From assembly GCA_016177555.1 (NCBI GenBank), contig JACOVB010000517.1, forward strand, positions 1-5,437: 5,437 bases of DNA. Reading direction: 5' to 3'. Shown piece after piece: positions 1 to 5,052 of the stretch. Source of the stretch: Candidatus Rokuibacteriota bacterium (lineage in GTDB: Bacteria; Methylomirabilota; Methylomirabilia; Rokubacteriales; CSP1-6). The translations under genes and the position numbers were made by a program. Under the pieces are notes generated by a model. That model saw only the letters and a list, made by a program, of their open reading frames with translations, made no database searches and was not told where the DNA came from. The first letter of the stretch is position 1, and the number at the start of each line of letters is the position of its first letter.

Positions 1-797
1 CCGAGGTACCGCACGTCGATCTTCTTGTCGGCCAGGAGCTGGGGATCGCCCGGCAGGTAGGGATCCAGATCCCTGGTGGTGATGCCGTGGGCGGCGAGCT
101 CGGGGACGCGCACCCCGCCCAGGTGGAGCTCCTCGAGGCGCTCGCTCCGCGGGTAGTAGCGCGGGTCGCGCCGGGCCGTGGCGGCCTCGTCGTGGGGATT
201 GCCGTACTCCACCTCGTTCTCCCCGTACATCACCAGCGGGATGTCCCAGAGCGCGGCGAACTTCGGCGGCAGGCACTTCTGGCCGAAGATGAATGGCTGG
301 AACGGGTGCAGGAGGTTCTCGAAGGCCAGCCGCGTGAGCGTCCGGTGCACCCGGCCGTTCGGCGTGCAGAGGAAATTGTCGAAGCCCGCGTGGATCCACG
401 ACTGGAAGTTGCGCCAGCCCACCTCGGTGTAGATGTGAGGCGCCCAGGTGACCGTGAGCGGGTTCATGCCGTACGTGTACTTGAGGAGATGCGAGGCGTA
501 GATGCTGTCCTTGCCGCCGGAGCCCGGGACAAGGACGTCGTAGCGGCCGTCGGTGCGCCGGTGGCGCGCCAGCAGGTCCTGGAGCTCGCGCTCGCGCTCG
601 GCCCAGTCCACCTTCTCCTTCATCTCGGCGAAGCGGCAGGCGGCGCACACGCCGTCGGCGTCGACGTGGATGGTCTCCTTCTTCGACTCGCGCGTGTGGG
701 TGTACTCGACGGTGGAGGAGGGGCGCTGGTTGGAGATCACGCAGCGGGCGCAGAAGCGCACCTCGGCCGGCAGGCCGAACTTCGTCTCGGGCGTCAT
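1..797 (-). CDS. wbpG: N-acetyl sugar amidotransferase, WbpG/PseA/WbuX type (3' end cut by window edge)
   Basis: Read from the ATG at 797, the frame stays open for 265 codons to the left edge, so the C-terminal part (roughly 100 residues, judging by family members of about 340-380) is missing. What is seen: a CARC cysteine pair at residues 16-19 and a CAAC pair at 51-54, a likely zinc site; a PP-loop ATP-binding motif SGGKDS at 93-98; then the GQKCLPPK segment around 172-179 and a YGENEVEYG stretch near 191-199. This architecture is that of the ATP-pyrophosphatase sugar amidotransferases. WbpG acts with HisH2 and HisF2 to make the acetamidino group of Pseudomonas O-antigen; PseA does the equivalent on pseudaminic acid. 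The start overlaps the hisH stop in an ATGA (794-797) with no Shine-Dalgarno sequence, so translation is probably coupled to hisH. Function is inferred from motifs plus the adjacent hisH/hisF; the exact sugar substrate cannot be read. A general PP-loop ATPase is the less likely alternative. Confidence 0.9.
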   Translation of the reverse strand, partial: MTPETKFGLPAEVRFCARCVISNQRPSSTVEYTHTRESKKETIHVDADGVCAACRFAEMKEKVDWAERERELQDLLARHRRTDGRYDVLVPGSGGKDSIYASHLLKYTYGMNPLTVTWAPHIYTEVGWRNFQSWIHAGFDNFLCTPNGRVHRTLTRLAFENLLHPFQPFIFGQKCLPPKFAALWDIPLVMYGENEVEYGNPHDEAATARRDPRYYPRSERLEELHLGGVRVPELAAHGITTRDLDPYLPGDPQLLADKKIDVRYL

Positions 798-1447
798 GGG
801 GTGCCGTTGACGAAGGCGTCGAGGATGGCAAGCCCCACCTCGCCGCTCTTCTCCGGGTGGAACTGGCAGCCGGCGATGTGCTCGGCGGCGATGGCCGCGG
901 CCACGGGCATGCCCGCGAAGCCGATCTCGGCCAGCCGGTGGCGGGCGTCGGCCGGGTGGACGGCGTAGGAGTGGACGAAGTAGGCGAAGTCGCCGGGCTT
1001 GACGCGCGCGAAGAGCGAGAGCGACCAGGGCCCGCCCCCGGGCGACGGCCAGAGCTGGCACCAGCCGACATTGGGGATCTTGTCCCGGCCGCCGGGCGCG
1101 GGCGCGGGGAGCCGGTCCACCTGCCCGGGGATGAGGCCGAGACCTCCGTGGCGGCCGAACTCGGTGGACTCCTCCAGCAGGAGCTGCATGCCGAGGCAGA
1201 CGCCCAGGAGCGGGCGGCCCGAGCGGGCGAACTCCCGCAACCCGTCGTCGAGGCCGCGCGAGGCGAGCCCCGCCATGGCGTCGCCGAAGGCGCCGACGCC
1301 GGGCAGGATCACGCGCTCGGCCTGCCTCACGGCCGCGGGGTCCGCCGTGAGCGCGGGGGCGCCCCCCACCCTGGCGATGGCCTGGCAGACGCTGAAGAGG
1401 TTGCCGCGGCCGTAGTCCACGACGATCACGGCAGGCGTGGCGCTCAC
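794..1447 (-). CDS. hisH: HisH-like glutamine amidotransferase (glutaminase subunit, amidination-cassette paralogue)
   Basis: A 217-residue class I glutamine amidotransferase. It would hydrolyse glutamine and pass ammonia to the HisF-like partner encoded just upstream. Visible motifs: VVDYGRGN at 9-16, the oxyanion strand PGVG at 49-52, the nucleophile elbow GVCLGMQ with Cys84, YFVHSY at 156-161, and FHPEKS with catalytic His197 and Glu199, so the triad is complete. The segment IPNVGWC at 124-130 replaces the usual PHMGWN-like motif; the interface tryptophan (W129) is kept but the following Asn is Cys. Length is slightly above the usual 200 or so. The start is a GTG at 1447, overlapping the hisF stop as GTGA (1444-1447), with a GAGGA Shine-Dalgarno 7 bases upstream inside hisF. 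Lying between hisF and a WbpG-type gene, with no other his genes, it more likely feeds sugar amidination than imidazole glycerol phosphate synthesis. Confidence 0.93.
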   Translation of the reverse strand: MSATPAVIVVDYGRGNLFSVCQAIARVGGAPALTADPAAVRQAERVILPGVGAFGDAMAGLASRGLDDGLREFARSGRPLLGVCLGMQLLLEESTEFGRHGGLGLIPGQVDRLPAPAPGGRDKIPNVGWCQLWPSPGGGPWSLSLFARVKPGDFAYFVHSYAVHPADARHRLAEIGFAGMPVAAAIAAEHIAGCQFHPEKSGEVGLAILDAFVNGTP

Positions 1448-2208
1448 GCCGAGATCCTCACGGCCACCTCACCGGTCGCGAGATGCGCCTTGATCTCGCC
1501 GATGGAGAACTTGCCGTAGTGGAGGATGGAGGCGACGGCCACCGCGTCCACTGCGGCGTCGGCGAAGGCCTGCCTCACATGCTCGGGCGATCCAACCCCG
1601 CCGCAAGCGATGACCGGCACGGCCACCGCGCGCGTCGCCCGCGCGAGGAAGTCGAGCTCCATCCCGCGCTGGGTTCCCTCGCGGTCCACGGAGGTGATCA
1701 GGAGCTCGCCGGCGCCCAGCGCGACAGCGCGCTCCGCCCACTCGAGGGCGTCGAGCCCCGTGCGCTCGCGCCCATTGTCGGTGTAGGCCTCCCACTGCCC
1801 GGGCCCGGTCCGCTTGGTCTGGATGTCCACGACCATGCACTGGCTGCCGAAGGCCTCGGCGACGCGGCGGATCAGCTCGGGATCCCGGACGGCCGCCGTG
1901 TTGATCGCCACCTTGTCCGCGCCGCTCCGGAGCGCCTCCCGCACGTCCTCCACGCTCCTGATGCCGCCCGCCACCGTCATGGGGACGAAGACGTCCTCCG
2001 CCGTCCGCCGCACCAGGTCGAGGAGGCTGTTGCGGCCGTAGAGGCTCGCGACGATGTCCACGTAGAGGATCTCGTCGGCGCCCTGGTCGTAGTAGCGCCG
2101 GGCGAAGGTCCTGGGATCGCCCATCACGCGCAGTCCCTCCAGCCGGATCCCCTTGACGAGGTTCGGGGCCTTGACGTCGAGGCGGGCGATGACGCGCGCC
2201 GCGGGCAT
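1444..2208 (-). CDS. hisF: HisF-like synthase subunit with altered catalytic position, partner of HisH
   Basis: A 254-residue TIM barrel aligning almost without gaps, from memory, to Thermotoga HisF (253 residues). Seen: RVIARLDVK with Asp11, Lys19-Gly20, phosphate-binding GGI near 81-83, NT at 103-104, ITSVDREGT at 171-179, and ACGGVGS at 201-207. The ammonia-gate residues known from Thermotoga (R5, E46, K99, E167) are present here as R5, E46, K99 and E168. The second catalytic aspartate, Asp130, is Gln in this protein (VVDIQTKR, 126-133). The family normally closes the imidazole ring of histidine precursors. Here, with hisH and a WbpG-type gene next to it, the likely role is as the ammonia conduit for sugar amidination. 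It starts at ATG 2208, with a weak AGG at 2221-2219 upstream, and is the first gene after the only intergenic gap. A true histidine enzyme is not excluded but is less likely. Confidence 0.93.
   Translation of the reverse strand: MPAARVIARLDVKAPNLVKGIRLEGLRVMGDPRTFARRYYDQGADEILYVDIVASLYGRNSLLDLVRRTAEDVFVPMTVAGGIRSVEDVREALRSGADKVAINTAAVRDPELIRRVAEAFGSQCMVVDIQTKRTGPGQWEAYTDNGRERTGLDALEWAERAVALGAGELLITSVDREGTQRGMELDFLARATRAVAVPVIACGGVGSPEHVRQAFADAAVDAVAVASILHYGKFSIGEIKAHLATGEVAVRISA
1455..1459 (-). promoter_or_regulatory. Ribosome binding site for hisH
   Basis: GAGGA on the minus strand lies inside the hisF 3' end, 7 bases before the GTG at 1447. It supports the GTG start, which also makes the 4-base overlap with the hisF stop. 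Confidence 0.6.
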
Positions 2209-2365
2209 GTCAATTGAGCCTGGGCGGGAGCGACCGCATGATCATCGCATCCGCTCCGATCGGGGGTTTCCATGTCCGCTTGGCTCGCCTGCGGCTGCGC
2301 CTCGCCAAGCCACCCCCAGACCCCCACCACCGGATCGAGACCTGCGCGGAGTGGGTCATGGCCGC
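2209..2365 (-). other. 157-base intergenic gap before hisF, the only non-coding break between operon genes
   Basis: Every gene junction inside each block overlaps by 4 bases, so this gap stands out. It has no convincing promoter: a TTGACA string overlaps the hisF ATG and is too close to act for that start. A 49-codon arginine-rich frame (2359-2210) lacks a Shine-Dalgarno and family features, so I do not call it. The main visible content is a nested dyad (2262-2317). The gap may hold a leader or attenuator for the amidination block, or it may be the seam where that block was joined to the neuB block. Confidence 0.5.
2262..2317 (-). repeat. Nested inverted repeat, possible folded RNA leader of hisF
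   Basis: In the transcript, GGGGGT (2317-2312) can pair with ACCCCC (2267-2262). Inside it GCTTGGC (2310-2304) pairs perfectly with GCCAAGC (2284-2278) around a 19-base loop. A second GGGGGT copy at 2325-2320 could pair with the same ACCCCC, which would allow alternative registers. No T-run follows, so it does not look like a standard intrinsic terminator. The arms are read directly; any function is inference, and chance pairing is a real possibility in such GC-rich DNA. Confidence 0.4.
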
Positions 2366-3358
2366 TCAGTCCACCGTGACCCAGCGGCCCGAGGCGCTGG
2401 AGCGGGCGCAGGCGTCGAGGATGCGCTGGACGCGGTAGCCCGCGGCGAGATCCACCTGCGGCGGCTCGCGCCGGGCCACGCAGCCGAAGAAGTGCTCGAG
2501 CTCGTCCACGTACATCCGGTCGTAGGCAGGCTCGAAGGACCATGTCTCCCACGTCCGGGCGGCGTGGTCGTAGAGGCGCACCGTGTGCCCCTCGAGATCC
2601 ACGAGGAGCGTGCTCCGGGTCCCGATGATCTCCACCTCGCTCCGCGCCGAGCGGTCCACCATGTCCAGGTGGATCGAGCCCAGGGCGCCGCCCTGAAAGC
2701 GCACGATGGTCTCGCAGACGTCGTCCGTGGTGACCTCGAGATCGCTGAGCGTTGCCACCACGGAGACGAGCCCCTCGATGGGCCCGCACAGCCACTGCAT
2801 CCAGTCGAAAGCGTGGCACTCGTCGAGGAGCACGCCGCCGCCCTGCTCCTTCTTGGCCATGTAGAAGGAGCGGTAGTCCTCGTAGGGGTGCCAGTCCGGC
2901 AGATAGACCCCCGTGAAGCTCCGCGCCGTCACGATCCGTCCCACGGCGCCGGCCTCGAGCAGCGCCTTGGCCTTCTGGAGCGGCTGGAAGAAGCGCATGC
3001 AGAAGCCGGTCATCCCCACCAGGCTCCGGCTCTGAAGGGCCTCCAGCAGCTCCGGGATCCCGTCGAGGCTGTGCGAGACGGGTTTCTCCATGAAGATGTG
3101 GGCGCCTGCCTTCGCTAGCAGGAGCGCCGGCGGCATGTGGGAGGCCGTGGGCACGCAGATGAAGCCGGTCTCGAAGCGCTCGGCGCCGAGCGCCTCGTCC
3201 AGGCTGGCGAAGATCCTGACCGCGGGGAGCCTGGAGGCGATCTCCGCGCGGCGGTCCTCGCGCGTCTCGACGACGCCCGCCGACCGGCCCGAGGCCAGGA
3301 GGTTCTTGAGGTGACGCTTCCCGATGGAGCCGCCGCCGACGACGAGGGTCGTGATCAC
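2366..3358 (-). CDS. Gfo/Idh/MocA family NAD(P)-dependent sugar oxidoreductase
   Basis: A 330-residue protein of normal length for the family. The N-terminal Rossmann fold opens with LVVGGGSIGKRH (5-16), whose GGGSIG loop binds the dinucleotide. Next come FICVPTASH (66-74) and the family hallmark EKP at 91-93, with Lys92 the usual catalytic lysine. The C-terminal substrate domain holds GGGVLLDECHAFDW (173-186), with Asp179, His182 and Asp185 in the family's D-x-x-H-x-x-D arrangement. The start is the GTG at 3358, overlapping the neuB stop as GTGA and preceded by GAGGAG 11 bases upstream. Members oxidise or reduce a sugar hydroxyl or carbonyl group. Placed directly after neuB and neuD, it most likely modifies a hexosamine precursor or the nonulosonic acid itself, but neither substrate nor direction can be read from the sequence. 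The family is sure; the role is inferred. Confidence 0.92.
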   Translation of the reverse strand: MITTLVVGGGSIGKRHLKNLLASGRSAGVVETREDRRAEIASRLPAVRIFASLDEALGAERFETGFICVPTASHMPPALLLAKAGAHIFMEKPVSHSLDGIPELLEALQSRSLVGMTGFCMRFFQPLQKAKALLEAGAVGRIVTARSFTGVYLPDWHPYEDYRSFYMAKKEQGGGVLLDECHAFDWMQWLCGPIEGLVSVVATLSDLEVTTDDVCETIVRFQGGALGSIHLDMVDRSARSEVEIIGTRSTLLVDLEGHTVRLYDHAARTWETWSFEPAYDRMYVDELEHFFGCVARREPPQVDLAAGYRVQRILDACARSSASGRWVTVD

Positions 3359-4380
3359 GGGACGAGCATCTCCTCGGTGATGGGGGTGTCGGCGGCGATG
3401 GCCCGCGCGGTCCTGCGACCGAGGACGGACGTGAGCCGCCCGGGAGGCAGTCCCGTGCCCGGCCTCAGGATGACGAGATGCTCGGGGCCGAGCACCGTCC
3501 CCGCCGGCACGTCGCGCGCCGCCACCAGGCTCTTGCGCGCCACCTCGCGCAACGGCAGCTCGCCGGGTGCCGGGCGCTTGATCCCGTCGCCGAGGGCGGC
3601 CTCCACCTCGCGCACCGCGCGCACGAGCGCGGAGAGCTCGGCGGGCAAGAGCGAGGCCTGATGATCGGGGCCGGGGAGGCTCCGGTCCAGCGTGAAGTGC
3701 TTCTCGACGCAGGAGGCGCCGCGGGCGGCCGCCGCGATGGCGATCGTCAGGCCCAGAGAGTGGTCAGAGAGCCCCACGGGCGTCCCGAAGACCCGCGCGT
3801 AGGTGTCCATGACGCGCAGGTTGGTGAGGCACGGATCCGCGGGGTACATGCTCACGCACTGGAGCACGGTCAGATCGGTGAGCCCGGCGCGCCGGAGGGC
3901 CCCCACGGCCGCTTGCACCTCGTCCATGTCCGCCATGCCGGTGGAAAGAAGGACGGGAAGCCCGAGCCCGCCCACCACCTCGAGCATCGGCACATTGGTC
4001 ACGTCCCCCGACGAGATCTTAAGGCGCCTGACGCCGAGCCGCTTGAGGGCGATCGCGCTCTCCGGATCGAACGGGGTGGACATGAACTCGATGCCGCGCG
4101 CCCGGCAGTGGGTGAAGAGCCCCTCGTGGGCGGCCGGTGAGAGCTCGAGGGCCTTGAGCATGGCGTGCTGGCTCGCCTCGCCGCCCGTCGCGCGCTGCTG
4201 ATACTCGGCCTTCGGGGCCCGGCGCGTCACGAGACGATCCGCCGTGAAGGTCTGGAACTTCACCGCGTCGGCCCCGGCCTCGGCGGCCACGTCCACCATG
4301 GCGCGGGCCAGCGCCGGATCGCCGTTGTGGTTGACGCCGGCCTCGGCGATGAGGAAGACGCGCGCTGCCATGCCGGTCAT
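3355..4380 (-). CDS. neuB: N-acetylneuraminate/legionaminate-type synthase with C-terminal SAF domain
   Basis: A 341-residue nonulosonic acid synthase that would condense phosphoenolpyruvate with an N-acetylated hexose (ManNAc or a diacetamido-trideoxy hexose) in the cytoplasm. The NeuB barrel (about 8-265) shows IAEAGVNHNG (11-20), KFQTF (41-45), STPFD (101-105), LKISSGDVTN (120-129), STGM (146-149), LSDHS (204-208) and EKHFTLD (226-232). His207 and His228 match the metal-binding histidines of Neisseria NeuB, and GPDHQASL follows at 237-244. The C-terminal SAF/antifreeze-like domain starts near ARKSLVAARDVPAG (281-294) and runs to the end. The SSGDVTN motif favours the Neu/Leg-type over PseI, a tentative call. 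The usual CxSxYP motif reads CVSMYPAD, with Met178 where Glu or Thr is common. ATG 4380 overlaps the neuD stop (ATGA); Met4 (4371) is an alternative start. Neither has a good Shine-Dalgarno. Confidence 0.94.
   Translation of the reverse strand: MTGMAARVFLIAEAGVNHNGDPALARAMVDVAAEAGADAVKFQTFTADRLVTRRAPKAEYQQRATGGEASQHAMLKALELSPAAHEGLFTHCRARGIEFMSTPFDPESAIALKRLGVRRLKISSGDVTNVPMLEVVGGLGLPVLLSTGMADMDEVQAAVGALRRAGLTDLTVLQCVSMYPADPCLTNLRVMDTYARVFGTPVGLSDHSLGLTIAIAAAARGASCVEKHFTLDRSLPGPDHQASLLPAELSALVRAVREVEAALGDGIKRPAPGELPLREVARKSLVAARDVPAGTVLGPEHLVILRPGTGLPPGRLTSVLGRRTARAIAADTPITEEMLVP
3370..3375 (-). promoter_or_regulatory. Ribosome binding site for the Gfo/Idh/MocA gene
   Basis: GAGGAG on the minus strand lies within the neuB 3' end, 11 bases before the GTG at 3358. 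Spacing is a little long, but it supports the GTG start that also overlaps the neuB stop. Confidence 0.5.
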
Positions 4381-5012
4381 GATAGCGGCCGCGCGGGGAC
4401 ACCGGCCACGGTGCGCCCCGGCGGAACCGCCTGGGTGACCACGGCGCCCGCTGCCACCACCGCGCCCGCGCCTACTTCCACGCCCGGCAGGACCACGGCG
4501 CCCGCGCCGAGGAAGGCGCCCTCGCGGATCCTGACGCTCCCCGAGAGGATCACCCCGGGGGAGCAGTAGGCGTGGTCCTCGATCACCGAGTCGTGCTCGG
4601 CAATCACGCCGCTGTAAAGGACGACGTTGCGACCGACGCGGACGCGCGCCCCGATCACCGAGCCCGCGAAGATCACGGTGCCGGCGCCGAGGCCGGCCGA
4701 GGCGGCCATGCTGGCGCGTGGGTGGACCAGCACGGGCGCCGGAACCCCGCGGGTCTCCAGGAGTGCCCAGAGCCGTCGCCGCGCGACCAGGGCCGTGTTG
4801 CCCACGCCCACCAGCCCCGCGTCGAAGCGGCCGCGCTCGAAGCCGTCGAGCGCCGTGGCGTCGTCGCCCAGGACGGTGAAGCCGAGCACGTGCTTGCCGA
4901 TGAGCGCGGGATCCGCGTCGGAGAAGCCGACCACCTGCATCCCCGACGTCTCGTCGATCATGTCAGCCAGGGCCTGACCGTGGGCGCCGGCGCCCAGGAT
5001 CAGGACGCGCAT
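4377..5012 (-). CDS. neuD: NeuD/PglD-type sugar acyltransferase (left-handed beta-helix)
   Basis: A 211-residue protein, the usual NeuD/PglD length. The N-terminal nucleotide-sugar binding domain begins MRVLILGAGAHGQ, with the GAGAHG loop at 7-12 and GFSDADP at 29-35. From about residue 105 there are hexapeptide repeats of a left-handed beta-helix (VIFAGSVIGARVRVG, VVLYSGVIAEHDSVIED, GAFLGAGAVVLPGVEVGAGAVV), closing with the typical AGVPARPL. His140 in AEHDS is the likely catalytic base, equivalent to the PglD histidine. It transfers an acetyl or related acyl group from CoA to an amino-sugar or sialic acid group. Start: the frame is open upstream to 5276, but the Rossmann motif sits exactly at the Met at 5012 and the upstream extension is a shadow of the neighbouring gene. 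The stop overlaps neuB (ATGA). The acceptor sugar is not determinable. Confidence 0.92.
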   Translation of the reverse strand: MRVLILGAGAHGQALADMIDETSGMQVVGFSDADPALIGKHVLGFTVLGDDATALDGFERGRFDAGLVGVGNTALVARRRLWALLETRGVPAPVLVHPRASMAASAGLGAGTVIFAGSVIGARVRVGRNVVLYSGVIAEHDSVIEDHAYCSPGVILSGSVRIREGAFLGAGAVVLPGVEVGAGAVVAAGAVVTQAVPPGRTVAGVPARPLS

Positions 5013-5014
5013 GC

Positions 5015-5028
5015 GCCCCGCGCGGGGC
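5015..5028. repeat. 14-base GC palindrome directly in front of the neuD start
   Basis: GCCCCGCGCGGGGC is a perfect palindrome ending two bases from the neuD ATG, where a Shine-Dalgarno would normally lie. No purine-rich site is visible there. In RNA it could make a tight hairpin masking the start. Because it is self-complementary, strand is not assigned. Confidence 0.45.
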
Positions 5029-5052
5029 TCTCGGGGCTCGTTCCCGGGGCTC
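5023..5052 (-). repeat. Three copies of GAGCCCCG in the 38-base spacer before neuD
   Basis: On the minus strand GAGCCCCG occurs at 5052-5045, 5039-5032 and 5030-5023. The first copy overlaps the stop codon of the upstream gene; the last lies within the palindrome. This may be slippage-type duplication in GC-rich DNA or a regulatory repeat. Confidence 0.4.

Noticed and set aside
87..968. Long plus-strand frame of 293 codons antisense to the WbpG-type gene and the hisH end
   Set aside because: Composition is Arg/Ala/Gly/Val/His-rich with no motif. The minus-strand frames carry the PP-loop and catalytic triad, and long antisense frames are normal in GC-rich DNA.
794..2208. A histidine biosynthesis operon
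   Set aside because: Only hisF and hisH are present, with neighbours from sugar amidination and nonulosonate synthesis, and HisF has lost the Asp130 equivalent.
2207..2212. TTGACA as a -35 box at the hisF start
   Set aside because: It overlaps the hisF ATG, so it could not drive hisF, and no -10 box is seen at the right distance.
857..2217. Plus-strand frames antisense to hisH and hisF (857-1519 and 1483-2217)
   Set aside because: They mirror genes with complete family motifs on the minus strand and show no recognisable domain themselves.
2210..2359. 49-codon minus-strand frame within the gap (starts MTHSAQVSIRWW)
   Set aside because: No Shine-Dalgarno, an Arg-rich run, no family resemblance, and a length expected by chance at this GC content.
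2124..3118. Frames 2124-2819 (minus) and 2153-3118 (plus) that cross the gap before hisF
   Set aside because: Both are low-complexity shadows of the Gfo/Idh/MocA and hisF genes, so they do not fill the gap with a real gene.
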